Positions 10,931-21,581 of a stretch of DNA of 64,000 bases are shown piece by piece (position 1 is the stretch's first letter; the number at the start of each line of letters is the position of its first letter). The notes beneath the pieces are model-generated. The model did no database searches. It was not told the DNA's origin and was given only the letters and a program-made list of their open reading frames with translations. Source of the stretch: Bretschneidera sinensis (taxonomy: Eukaryota > Streptophyta > Magnoliopsida > Brassicales > Akaniaceae); assembly GCA_023935145.1 (NCBI GenBank), contig CM043700.1, positions 41,628,620 to 41,692,619 on the forward strand. The letters are read 5' to 3'. The position numbers were made by a program, and so were the translations under genes.

Positions 10931-11992
10931 ATATGCTTGTGTGGCCATTTTTCTATCAAAAAGACAGCCGCAAAAATTTTGCAATGTGGTTTTTATTGGC
11001 CCACTTTATTCAAAGATGCTAATGAGTTTTGTAGATCATGTGACAGATGCCAAAGGTTAGGTTCGTTGTCCTGCCGTCATATGATGCCTCTCAACCCAAT
11101 CCTAGTGATAGAAATCTTTGATTGTTGGGGGATCGATTTTATGGGACCATTCCCACCTTCCTTTGGGTATCTTTATATTTTGCTTGCTGTTGATTATGTT
11201 TCTAAATGGGTTGAAGCAATTCCTAGCCGCACTAATGATAATACAGTTGTTGTTAAATTAAAATACCATATCTTATCTAGGTACGGTACTCCACGTGTTA
11301 TCATTAGTGATCAAGGGTCACATTTTTGTAACCGTTCTTTTGAGGCTTTAATGCGCAGGTATGGAGTCACCCATAAGGTTTCTACAGCATATCATCCACA
11401 AACTAATGGTCAAGCTGAATTAGCAAATAGGGAGATCAAGCGGATACTTGAGAAAACGGTGAATCCGAACCGAAAAGATTGGTCCTTGCGCCTGTCGGAT
11501 GCACTTTGGGCGTATCAGATAGCATACAAGACGGTTCTTGAAGCACCTCCCTATCGTTTAGTATTTGGAAAAGCATGTCATTTTCCAGTAGAACTTGAGC
11601 ACAGAGCATACTGGGCTATCCGATATTTTAACTATGACCTTAAGTTGTCCGGTGAAGAAAGGAAATTGCAACTTTGCGAACTTGCGGAGTTGAGGGATGA
11701 TGCATATGACAATGCTAAGGATTTGAAATCAAGGATGAAGACGGTACATGATCAGAAAATACTCCGAAAACATTTTGAACAAGGTAATAAAGTCTTTCTG
11801 TATGACTCGCGATTACATCTCCATCCGGGAAAATTGCGATCGCGATGGAAGGGACCTTATGTGGTAAAGAGTGTTTTTCCCAATGGAGTGGTTGAGGTTG
11901 AAGATCCTTCCGATGGTCGAGCATTTCGAGTCAATGGCCAAAGGTTGAAGCTGTACTTGGAACACGAACATGTTAAAGACAGCACCGAATAA
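10922..11992 (+). CDS. int: integrase of element 1
   Basis: 356 codons from the first ATG of this frame, which is not the true start. The zinc-binding domain is partly upstream; its CRSCDRC pair is visible at residues 38-44. The rve catalytic core has Asp72 (GIDFMGPF), Asp130 (ISDQGSHF) and Glu166 (NGQAELANRE), an exact D-35-E spacing. The C-terminal region has RSRWKGPYVVKSVFPNG, typical of Ty3/gypsy integrase tails. No chromodomain is visible, as expected for Athila. Catalytic residues are intact, but expression from pol would need the upstream stop and frameshift to be bypassed. Confidence 0.92.
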   Translation: MSYICLCGHFSIKKTAAKILQCGFYWPTLFKDANEFCRSCDRCQRLGSLSCRHMMPLNPILVIEIFDCWGIDFMGPFPPSFGYLYILLAVDYVSKWVEAIPSRTNDNTVVVKLKYHILSRYGTPRVIISDQGSHFCNRSFEALMRRYGVTHKVSTAYHPQTNGQAELANREIKRILEKTVNPNRKDWSLRLSDALWAYQIAYKTVLEAPPYRLVFGKACHFPVELEHRAYWAIRYFNYDLKLSGEERKLQLCELAELRDDAYDNAKDLKSRMKTVHDQKILRKHFEQGNKVFLYDSRLHLHPGKLRSRWKGPYVVKSVFPNGVVEVEDPSDGRAFRVNGQRLKLYLEHEHVKDSTE

Positions 11993-12896
11993 ATTTCTTT
12001 GGTGGCCCCGATTTATGTTTGGTAATCGGGTACTTTCGTTCCACTGTATACTAGTTTTCATTTTGTTTTATTAAATTTTTTATTAATTTAGAATTTTTGT
12101 TTTATGGAATTTTTTGACTAATTTAGAATTTTTGTTTTATTAAATTTTTGTTTTGGTTAATTTAAGTCTTTGTTAATTTAGAATTTTTTTTGTGTTGTTA
12201 AGCCTATTTTATTTTTTTCTTTGTGTGTTGTTTTTGTACAAGCAAGGAATTTTCTGTTTTAGGACACTAGAACAGGCCAGGCGCACACCAGGCCCAGGCG
12301 CACAGCACAGGCCCAGGCGCACAGCACAGGCCAGGCCCAGGCGCACACCAGGCCCGCGCCTCGCCTCTCTCAGGCCCGCGCCTTACCTCTCTCCAGCCAG
12401 CGCCTAGGCGCCCATGAACTAGCGCCCAGGCGCACACCAGGCCCGTGCCTTGCCTCTCTCAAGCCCAGCACCTCACCGCTTGGCCGAGCCCATCAGCACC
12501 AAAACCCTAAAATCTGCCCTATTTAAACACTTTTTCCAGCCTCTTCTTCATTTCTCCTCTCACACCAACGGCTGCACACTCCTCTCTCTCTCTCTCTCTC
12601 TCATTGTCCCTCCATATCAACCCATACCAACTCTTTCCCTCTTCCTTTCTTGATCTAAACTTCAATTCTTGAAGAATTGCACACTAATGTCTCCCATTTT
12701 TTTGCAGAAAATTTCTCCAAGAGATTTGGTTCTAAGAGGAACTTGTTTTTTTTCACAAAGATATCAAATTGGTGGGTAGCTTTTCCTCTCTCCAATTGTG
12801 GGCAAGTAAGACCAATTTCTCTTCTTCATTGTTCAATTGTGCTTTTTGGTGGTTAAATTTTGCTCTTAAGTTCATTGTTTCATTTATTTAATTTCC
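11993..12896 (+). promoter_or_regulatory. inter-ORF region before the env-position ORF
   Basis: A 900-bp non-coding stretch. It begins with T-rich imperfect repeats (TTAATTTAGAATTTTTGTTT, about 12070-12190). Then comes a GC-rich minisatellite (12265-12480) sharing 26 of 27 bases with the LTR U3 minisatellite (12399-12425 versus 5106-5132). Next are TATTTAAA at 12520-12527, a CT run at 12581-12602, and a good 3' splice site: CACTAAT branch-like sequence at 12682, a T tract and GCAG ending at 12707. The ORF3 ATG is 190 bp further on. This could be an internal promoter, a splice acceptor for a subgenomic mRNA, or both; this is inference. Confidence 0.5.
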
Positions 12897-14057
12897 ATGG
12901 CACCAAGGATGAAGAGAGCTAAAGGAAAAGAACCACAAGAGTTTGATGAGTCTAAGTTTGTTAGTTTTGAAGCGAGTGAGAGCTATGTTAAAATAATGCA
13001 AAATAGAAAACTCATTCCCGAGAGAGGATTTAACATTATCGAGAGTGCGAACCCGACTCTTTTTAGAATGATTCTCTATAGGAATTGGAGTGCATTTACA
13101 AAATCACCCTTTCATTCCCTACCAAATTTGGTCCGAGAATTTTACGCTAATGCCGACGAACATAGCAATGGTAAAGTGTGGGTGAGAGGAAAAATAGTCT
13201 ATTTTAGCAGCTCATCAATAAATACCTTCTATGGGTTACCTGACATCCCACACAGTGAGTATAGAGCATATGTGTCTACATTTAATTATGAAGAGATTCA
13301 CCATACTCTCTGTATTCCGGGCACTACATGGAAAATGTCGGGTGATTCCCCGACCACCTTGCCCGCTACTTCTCTAAATGACAATGCTCGGGCTTGGCAA
13401 TATTTTGTGTGTCACAGGTTGATGCCTGCCTTGCACTATAGTGATCTCACTGTTGAGCGAGCTATTCTGATTTATGCAATTTTGATGGGAATGACTGTCG
13501 ATGTGGGCCAAGTCATCTGTAAATCCATCTTACACACTGTTAGACTAAAGCTCGGATTATACTTTCCTTCTTTAATTACCCAATTGTGTATCCGAGCTGG
13601 AGTCCCACACAATACTGATGAGGAAACCCAACCACCAAAGAAACCCATTGATGATGGCATGCTCGCTCAGATTAAAGCCTCCAGGCCGCCAACTTCGAGC
13701 GAGGGAGCCATAGCTGCTAGCACCCCTCCCCCCTTTAGGAATATCACGGTTGCTGAGCGCCTTGAGCGTTTAGAGAGTCGTTTTGACGAGCATCATAAAT
13801 TGTTGTTTGATAGGCTAGATTGTCAAGACCAAATGTTAGCTAGGCAAGACCGGTTCCTGGCTCGGCAAGCCGATTACCAAGCAGAGGTCAACTCTGCTTT
13901 TGGTCAGATGTACCAACACCTTGCCTCTGCTACTGGTTGTAATATGGGTCTTTTTCCTACTATGCCACCCTATCCAGGTTCATTTTTTGACCCACCTCCC
14001 GAGGAAGGTGAAGGGACTGAAGAGATTGAAGTAGAGGATGATAATTTCAAGGATTAG
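12897..14057 (+). CDS. ORF3 of element 1, putative plant transposon protein in env position
   Basis: 386 codons starting MAPRMKRAKGKEPQEFDESK, in the place where Athila elements carry an env-like gene. Residues about 40-210 match the kind of domain often annotated as a putative plant transposon protein, found in many plant retroelement ORFs (SAFTKSPFHSLPNLVREFYA, INTFYGLPD, WKMSGDSPTTLPATSLND, LTVERAILIYAILMGMTVDV). I see no signal peptide and only one mildly hydrophobic stretch (about 190-210), so it does not look like a classical envelope protein. Residues about 280-345 are charged and heptad-like (VAERLERLESRFDEHHKLLF), likely a coiled coil. The tail is acidic (EEGEGTEEIEVEDDN). Uninterrupted, unlike pol. 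Function unknown. Confidence 0.75.
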   Translation: MAPRMKRAKGKEPQEFDESKFVSFEASESYVKIMQNRKLIPERGFNIIESANPTLFRMILYRNWSAFTKSPFHSLPNLVREFYANADEHSNGKVWVRGKIVYFSSSSINTFYGLPDIPHSEYRAYVSTFNYEEIHHTLCIPGTTWKMSGDSPTTLPATSLNDNARAWQYFVCHRLMPALHYSDLTVERAILIYAILMGMTVDVGQVICKSILHTVRLKLGLYFPSLITQLCIRAGVPHNTDEETQPPKKPIDDGMLAQIKASRPPTSSEGAIAASTPPPFRNITVAERLERLESRFDEHHKLLFDRLDCQDQMLARQDRFLARQADYQAEVNSAFGQMYQHLASATGCNMGLFPTMPPYPGSFFDPPPEEGEGTEEIEVEDDNFKD

Positions 14058-15750
14058 TAGGGATATCTCTTGTTTGTCCACTTTTATTTTATTTATTGTA
14101 CTAACATTTTTTGTGTTTTTATTTTATTTATTTTATCTTAGTGGTTAGTTATTTCCATTTCGTGTGCTAACCTAACATACGGTGGGAATCTTGATGTTAC
14201 ACCGCAGTTGCTTCCTTTTTGTTTGTTCTGTTCTATATTGTAGATCAAAAATTTCAGCGAGAAGAATGGTATGCATTTCAAATGGTGGTGTGCAATTTTT
14301 AGCTTCTATGCACTTTTGGCTAACAAAAGGGAGTTTTTTTTCTTTTTTCTTTCACATTGAGGTCAATGCAATGTTTAGGTTGGGGGTGGAGGAAACACGT
14401 TTCTTTCCTTTTTCCATTGAACTGCTTGGTGTCACTTTCCTACTTTTTGTTTGTTAGGATAATTAAAAAAAAAAAAAAAGTTTGTTTTTAGCATGCTTTG
14501 TGTTAGCCTTGGAGTTATTCACATATCAATGATATGACCTTAATTGAGATAGCATATAGCACTTAGAAGAAATTAAATCTTGCTTCGGTTTGAAATTAAT
14601 TTAAGTATCAATCTTGATTTGGTTAGAGACTCTAGCCTGTGGTAAGATTGTACGATTAATCGTAAGCATTTAGAAAAGTTTTATGTGTGATTATTTTGTG
14701 AATATTTTTGCGGTCTCGGCAAGCTCTAGAACTTACTTGATAACCACTTGAGGCGAATTCCTAGAATGCACATTACTTAGGATATGATATAGGCCATTTT
14801 TGAACCGTTTGAGCCTTTCAAACCTATCCTTGCGATATATCTCACTAGTCACCTATTTGAGCCTTTTTCTTGAAAACGAAGTTGAGCCTGGTTTCTTTCA
14901 AAAACCCATTCACTTACCCTTATAATCCTAAAGAGAATATTTTATCCTTACCTCTCTCTTAAAAAGAATTTAACTATACACATGTTGTGAGAAGCACTTA
15001 AAATGAGTAAGGGTGGAAATATGAAAAAAATATCACTACCACAACCCAAGTACATTAAAGGAGATAAGTTGGGGGTTGTGGAAAAGAAAGAAATGAAAAA
15101 AGAGGTGAATGGTCTTTTATGCCAAAATACAAAAGAAAAAAAAATGGTGATTTGTTGAGAAAACAATCCTCGAAAAGAAAAAAAATAAATAAAAATGATT
15201 GGAAGAGTTGAGTATTGAAGTAAGGTTATCCAGTGCTTAAAGTGCTATGTTCAAAACTAAGAGATTAAGTTCTTTTACTTGTGAATTCTTCCCATTCTTT
15301 CTTAGCCTTTACCTTAACCGAACGTTACAAACTTATTAAAGACCTATTGATCCAATGTAATGTGATTTTTCTACAATAGTGGAGAGTGGTTTGAAATGTA
15401 AGCTTATGGAGCTTGTTTTTGTGATTGATGTCACGCGATTTATTTTTTTTAGAGGCTAAGACTTGTATTCATGAATATTGTGCATAAAATCATCCGGATG
15501 TTCAGATTATTGGATTGTGGTAAGACGGATGTTAAGAGTCAATAACGATTTTAAGATTGATGTTTGAATTATTTTTGGATTTGAGTGAAATTTAATGATT
15601 CTATATGCTATATGTTACGCATGATTTTTGAGACAAAGATTTTTGAATCACTCTTGGTTAACACTAGCATTGTTGTATTGTGCATTAATTTCTAAATAAA
15701 GAACTCATTTCATGTCTTTCGCTTGAATTGCTAGGGACTAGCGATAAGCT
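14058..15750 (+). other. 3' non-coding region of element 1
   Basis: 1.7 kb without a convincing gene. Its sequence and order are shared with 51494-53143 (element 2) and 60456-62063 (element 3): a block around ATTGAGGTCAATGCAATG and GGTTGGGGGTGG (14366-14389), a GCATGCTTTGTGTTAGCC block (about 14491), a GAGGCGAATTCCTAGAATGC block (about 14750), then AGTTGGGGGTTG (15067-15078) followed by an A-rich stretch. Conservation across elements with different coding content suggests a cis-acting role. Confidence 0.7.
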
Positions 15751-15762
15751 AGTTGGGGGTTG
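15751..15762 (+). promoter_or_regulatory. polypurine tract of element 1
   Basis: AGTTGGGGGTTG directly abutting the 3' LTR start TGATAAG. This is the expected position of the plus-strand primer. The same 12 bases occur at 15067-15078. Confidence 0.75.
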
Positions 15763-17789
15763 TGATAAGAGTCATAAAATGCATCTAAACAATACTTAAT
15801 TGTTAACACTTTAGGGTTAATCTCGGTCGTAATCGCACTTTTAAATGTTGATAACTCTAAAGTGTTATTCATAAATCATTAACTTAATTCGATGCATTTT
15901 CAGGTGCGTTGAGTACAAAAGAGATAAAGCGATCCATGTTTAAAGCACCAAAAGATCTTGGGTGTCGGTGCTCGTTTTTGTCCAAGGTTTAGACATTTCC
16001 AAAAATGATTTAAAGATGATTAAAAGTCTAAACCAAGGTTGGAGCAATAAAGTAAATTGAGTTGAAAGACTGCACACAAGTGTGTGCATCACTTTGGAAC
16101 AAGTTAAGGGTAGGCACACTAGTGTGTGCACTTCTGCATACAAGCTGAAGGAGTTTCACTAAATTACCAGAATTTCCCGTACAGATCAATCAACTTTGCA
16201 GATTAAACTGTATTTATGTAGAAAGAACCAGGAGATGAGCTATATATGCTTAGAAAGATCCGGAAGTCTATTTTCTGGAGAATTTTACGGTTCGGAAAAA
16301 GGATTTTTCTAGTGAAAGTTATGGCAGTTTTAGCGGAAACAGTTCAGGGCCTCCAGAACAATGCCCAGCGCCTCACCTCTCACTGTCCAGCGCCCCAGCG
16401 CCCAGGAAAACAAGAACCAGCGCCTAGGCGCCCATGAACCAGCACCCCAGCACCCAGGAAAACAAGAACCAGCACCTAGGCGCCCATCAACCAGCGCCCC
16501 AGCGCCCAGGCAAAAAAGAGTGAGCGCCTAGGCGCCCATGAACCAGCGCTGCGCCCCTCAGCCATCAGCGCCGTGCCCCTCGCCAACTAATGCTGCACCT
16601 TTACTTTCCAGCGCCCAGGCACACACTTAGACACGCGCACATGCTGCTGGACCCACCTTCACGTTCCAGCCTTCACTTTCCAGCGCCCAGGCGCTCGCTC
16701 AGACAAAGCCAGCAGCGCGCACATGCTGCTGGACCACCTTCACGTTCCAGCCTTCACTTTCCAGCAGTGCGCACATGGACTCCAATTCAGACTCAAATTA
16801 AGGCTGTGCAAAGACAGCTCTCCCTCGTGGGCTATAAATATATGCTTAAGGTTTGCAGCCGGGGGAGAGAGCTCGAGGAGAAAAACAAAGACAGTTTTTG
16901 ATAGATAAAAATTAGAGAAGTTTTTAGCATTCTGTTTAAGTTTTCGTGAGTTGGAAATCAAGGAGAGAACATCCACATTGTTCTTCCACCTTGAGCTCCA
17001 TGGCCAAGAAATCAAGGGGAGAACATCTATATTGTTTTTCCACCTTGAGTTTCATGGCTAACTAATCATCAAACAAGGGAAAGGGATGAATCCTTAGGGT
17101 TTTATTGTTCCTTATTTCCTGTTCTTGATTCATTTGTATGGACTTATTGTTAAAACATTGTCTATGATTTACTCTTTGATTAATTAAGAAGGATTTGAGT
17201 TCATGTGATAGCTGTATTCTATATTCTTATTCTTTTAGTTTCTCTCAATCCGGTGATTGCATCCTTCTACTCTACATAAGTCTAGTCAAGCTTTTCTTAT
17301 GTCAAGTTGTTTGGATGTAATTGATTTCGGTATATTTATCTTATAGATCGGCCATTACTGTGATATCATTATTGCAATATATTGTCGTTTCTTGCTAATC
17401 TATAAGATAAATCATGTGTGCTTGAATTGAAATCAAAGAGTAATTTGTAGCAATTATATTAGAGATATAAATGTGCTTGATTAAATACTTTCCGATTGCC
17501 TGTTTAGGATGTAAAACTTGCAATCGAGATAAAAATTTGAATCAAGAGTGGAAATAGAGAACGAACCTAAGGAGGATTCCTGGAACCTTGTTATTTCTTA
17601 TTTATATTCTTTGTTATATTCGCACAACTCTTTTACACAATATTGCATTATCAAAACTCATATTCTCTCACCTAATCATTGTCGTTAGTGTTAAAGTTTA
17701 TACCTTCTTTCGTAATTAACTTGTTTCCCTGTGGAATCGACACCCCAAAACTATACTACAATAACCGCGTTATGTTTTGGGCGCAATCA
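15763..17789 (+). repeat. 3' LTR of element 1
   Basis: 2027 bp, TGATAAG...GCAATCA. Same layout as the 5' LTR, with a longer GC-rich minisatellite. TATA box TATAAATA at 16833-16840. Confidence 0.95.
16833..16840 (+). promoter_or_regulatory. TATA box of the 3' LTR
   Basis: TATAAATA in the same context as 5416-5423. It could drive transcription outward into the satellite array, reading the plus strand. Confidence 0.6.
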
Positions 17790-17794
17790 GGACC
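17790..17794. repeat. target-site duplication of element 1, right
   Basis: GGACC, identical to 4412-4416. Satellite monomer A continues directly (ACCGAACGAACAAAAAAAC), which shows a clean insertion. Confidence 0.95.
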
Positions 17795-18351
17795 ACCGAA
17801 CGAACAAAAAAACATAATGTTTACCATAATGAATTCAAGTGCAAATAGAATTCAGAATTAGTCTTTCTTTCAAAAACCCAACAGAAAGGCACCACCGAAG
17901 GGACAATAATACAACTTTTCCATCATGGAATTCAATTAGAATTAGAATTTAGAATAAGTCTCTCACCAGAAAACCAACGGACATGCACAATCGAAGGGAC
18001 CAAAAGTAAACAAGGTTTCCCATAAATAATTCAAAACCACCAGGAACGCACCACCGAAGGGAATATGCATGTAATTCATTTGAATCTTTACCAGCATGGA
18101 ATTCAATTTGATTTAGAATTCAGAATTAGTCTTTCTTCAAATGACAAAGGGACAAGGACCACCAAAGGGACAAAAAAACATAATGTTTACCATATTGAAT
18201 TCAAGTGCAAACTAGAATTTGGAATTAGTCTTTCCTTCAAAAAAACTAACAGAAAAGCACAACCGAAGGGACAATAATACAACTTCTCCAACATGGAATT
18301 CAATTAGAATTAGAACTCAAAATAAGTCTCTCTTCAAAAAACCAACAGACA

Positions 18352-18559
18352 TGAACAATGACTGTTCTGTACCATAATCAGTGGCTAGATATGGATAATA
18401 GGACATGGAATACATATGGTGAGCTACAACAATGGTTAAAGAGCCTAACATAGCTAGGTTAAGAGATAATTGAGCATGCCACGATGTTGTTAGGATATCA
18501 TATAGTCCTTTATCGCCTTGACCTGTAAATGGATCTTTATGAACCTCTAAAATATCTTT
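18352..18559 (-). pseudogene. psaA: psaA fragment, copy 6
   Basis: Open, in a 120-codon ORF at 18317-18679. Same YGTEQSLF subtype as copies 1, 2 and 4, which shows the array was continuous before element 1 landed. Confidence 0.9.
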
Positions 18560-19278
18560 GGGACCAAAAGAATACAATGTTTCCCATAAATAATTCAAAA
18601 CCATCATAATGAAGGGACAAAACAATACGATGTTTGCCTGCATTAAATTCATTTGAATCTTTGCAAGCATGGGATTCAATTTGATTTAGAATTCAGAATT
18701 AGTCTTTCTTCAAATGACAAAGGGACAAGGACCACCGAATGGACAAATAAACATAATGTTTACCATAATGAATTCAAGTGCAAATATAATTCAGAATTAG
18801 TCTTTTCTTCAGAAAACAACAGAAAGGCACCGCCGAAGGGACAATAATACAACTTTTCCATCATGGAATTCAATTAGAATTAGAATTGGGTATAAGTCTC
18901 TCGTTAGAAAACCAACGGACATGCACAATCGAAGGAACCAAAAAAATACAATGTTTCCCATAAATAATTCAAAACCACCAGGAATGCACCACCGAAGGGA
19001 CAAAACAATATGCATGAAATTCATTTGAATCTTTACCAGCATGGAATTCAATTTGATTTAGAATTCAGAATTAGTCTTTCTTCAAATGACAAAGGGACAA
19101 AAAAACATAATGTTTACCATAACGAATTCAAGTGCAAATCAGAATTCGGAATTAGTCTTTCCTTCAAAAAAACCAACATAAAAGCACAACTGAAAGGACA
19201 ATAATACAACTTTTCCAGCATAGAATTCAATTAGAATTAGAACTCATAATAAGTCTCTGTTCTGAACACCAACAGACA

Positions 19279-19486
19279 TGAACAATGACAATTCTGTACC
19301 ATAATCAGTAGCTAGATATGGATAAGGGGGCATGGAAAACATATGGTGAGCTACAACAATGGTTAAAGAGCCTAACATAGCTAGGTTAAGAGATACTTGA
19401 GCATGCCATGATGTTGTTAGGATTTCGTATAGTCCTTTATGGCCTTGACCTGTAAATGGACCTTTATGAACCTCTAAAATATCTTT
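19279..19486 (-). pseudogene. psaA: psaA fragment, copy 7
   Basis: Open, in a 105-codon ORF at 19244-19561. YGTELSLF subtype with [12 protein letters not shown]. Confidence 0.9.
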
Positions 19487-19707
19487 GGAACCAAGAGAAT
19501 ACAATGTTTCCCATAAATAATTCAAAACCAGTAGGAATGCACCACCGAAGGGACAAAACAATACGATGTTTGTCTACATGAAATTCATTAGAATCTTTGC
19601 CAACATGCAATTAAAGTTGATTTAGAATTCAGAATTAGTCTTTATTCAAATGACAAAGGGACAAGGACCACCGAAGGGACAAAAAAACATAATGTTTACC
19701 ATAATGA

Positions 19708-20368
19708 TGTAAAACCTTTCAGTGAGCTAACACATAGGGAGGACAGTTGGGTTGTAACTTCAGCAGATTGACCAAAGGAAAACCATAATGATGCCACAAA
19801 AAGAAAAAGTTCATAAAAAAAAAATAAGACAACAAAAATAAATCATAATATGTGTACAAAGAACATATAGATAACTGGTAACATTAGAAATACCTGCTTA
19901 AATTATATATCACTGTGATCATTGGGCCTCCATGTTGCATCACCAACATAAAAAGATCGACAAATGGAGAAAAATAGCTCAAATTAAAATTCCCATGTCG
20001 AAAGGATTTTCAAATTGTAGAATAAAGCCATATGATACTGCTGACATTAGGATGATTAGTATAGAATTAGATAGTTTTTTCAATCTTCAAGGAATCAAGT
20101 AAAGGTCAAAAATCTTAAAAATACGATAGATTAAAATAGTAACAGTAAAAGCAATAAAAGAAGAGAAAACTAACTGATCCATATCAATTGGAATGCCAGA
20201 GTTGGAATGATTCTCCATAATTCACCACATCTCAGTCTTGGGTTTGCAGAAGGGATCTTCTGCTTCACCAACCAAAAATAAATTTTTTTTTTATTTGGTC
20301 TACTTTACCAAAAGAATTACCAACCCCACAAGGAATAAAAACCTACATACAGAATTGCAGGAAACTTT
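19708..20368 (-). pseudogene. polynucleotide 3'-phosphatase (ZDP/PNKP-like) gene fragment in the array
   Basis: A 660-bp non-satellite insert. On the minus strand, 20274-20174 reads VGEAEDPFCKPKTEMW, a stop, then IMENHSNSGIPIDMDQ. After about 217 bp of intron-like DNA, 19956-19894 reads SFYVGDATWRPNDHSDI, a stop, then FKQ followed by GTATTT, a plant-like donor. These match consecutive exons around the KPxxGMW and FVGDAAGR motifs of polynucleotide kinase/phosphatase (HAD superfamily, DNA 3'-phosphatase). The GMW glycine is E here, AAGR has become ATWR, and each exon has an in-frame stop, so it is dead. The rest of the gene is absent. No target-site duplication is seen; satellite monomer B is missing at the junction. 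Identification rests on motif recall. Confidence 0.65.
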
Positions 20369-20419
20369 CAATTAGAATTAGAACTAAGAACAAGTCTCTC
20401 TTCAAAAAACAAACATACA

Positions 20420-20628
20420 TGAACAAATGAGAGTATTGTACCATAATCAGTAGCTAGATATGGATAAGGGGGCATGAAATACATATGGTGAGCTACAACA
20501 ATGGTTAAAGAGCCTAACGTAGTTAGGTTAAGAGATAATTCAGTATGCCATGATGATGTTAGGATTTTATATAGCCCTTTATGGCCTTAACCTGTAAATG
20601 GACTTTTATGAACCTCTAAAATATCTTT
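20420..20628 (-). pseudogene. psaA: psaA fragment, copy 8 (nonsense)
   Basis: The most diverged of the full-length copies. GGTCAAGGC has become GGTTAAGGC, putting TAA in place of Gln in the FTGQG motif. It sits just after the foreign insert. Confidence 0.85.
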
Positions 20629-21373
20629 GGGACCAAAAGAATACAATGTATCACATAAATAATTCAAATCCACCAAGAATGCACCACTGAAGGGACAAAA
20701 CAATACAATGTTTGCTTGGATGAAATTCATTTGAATCTTTACCAGCGTTGAATTCAATTTGATTTAGAATTCAGAATTAGTCTTTCTTCAAATGACAAAG
20801 GGACAAGGACCATCTAAGGGACAAAAAAATATAATGTTTACCATAATGAATTCAAGTGCAAATAGAATACAGAATTAGTCTTTCCTTCAAAAAAGCAACA
20901 GAAAGGCACCAACGAAGGGACAATAACACAACTTTTTCATCACAGAATTCAATTATAATTAGAATTTAGAATAAGTCTCTCGTCAGAAAACAAACAGACA
21001 TGCACAATCGAAGGGACCAAAAGAATACAATGTTTCCCAAAAATAATTCAAAACCACCAAGAACGCACCACCGAAGGGACAAAACAATATGCATGAAATT
21101 CATTTGAATCTTTACCAGCATGGAATTCAATTTGATTTAGAATTCAAAATTAGTCTTTCTTCAAATGAAAAAGGGACAAGGACCACCGAAGGGACAAAAA
21201 AACATAATGTTTACCATAATGAATTCAAGTGCAAATAGAATTCAGAATTACTCTTTCCTTCAAAAAACCAACAGAAAGGAACCACCGAAGGGACAATAAT
21301 ATAACTTTTACAGCATATAATTCAATCAGAATTAGAACTCAGAATAAGTCTCTCTTCAAAAAACCAACAGACA

Positions 21374-21581
21374 TGAACAATGACAGTTCTGTACCATAAT
21401 CAATAGCTAGATATAGAAAAGAGGGCATGGAATACACATGGTGAGCTACAACAATGGTTAAAGAGCCTAACATAGCTAGATTAAGAGATAATTGAGCATG
21501 CCACGATGTTGTTAGGTTTTCATATAGTTCTTTATGGCCTTGACCTGTAAATGGACCTTTATGAACCTCGAAAATATCTTT
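21374..21581 (-). pseudogene. psaA: psaA fragment, copy 9
   Basis: Open, in a 103-codon ORF at 21339-21650. One base lost upstream (TGTTTCCATAAAT) changes the satellite-derived N-terminus compared with other copies. Confidence 0.88.

Larger units (their letters stand above)
4417..17789 (+). mobile_element. Athila-type Ty3/gypsy retrotransposon, element 1
   Basis: A 13.4-kb element with TG...CA LTRs (4417-6372 and 15763-17789), a 5-bp TSD GGACC, a tRNA-Asp primer-binding site after the 5' LTR and a polypurine tract before the 3' LTR. The order is gag, protease, RT, RNase H, integrase, then a third ORF in the env position and a long non-coding 3' region. This order, the tRNA-Asp primer and the DLGAS protease site fit the plant Athila lineage. 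Gag, pol and integrase lie in one strand with an in-frame TGA (8838), an in-frame TAG (10782) and a frameshift near 10930, so this copy is probably not autonomous now. The LTRs look about 98-99% alike by eye apart from a 71-bp length difference, so insertion was fairly recent and came after the satellite was amplified. Confidence 0.95.
17790..19707. repeat. psaA-bearing satellite, block after element 1
   Basis: Continues the same A-B-C-D units as 1-4416. Two psaA copies, at 18352 and 19279, lie 927 bp apart. The block ends inside monomer A at ACCATAATGA, where a foreign gene fragment begins. Confidence 0.88.
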
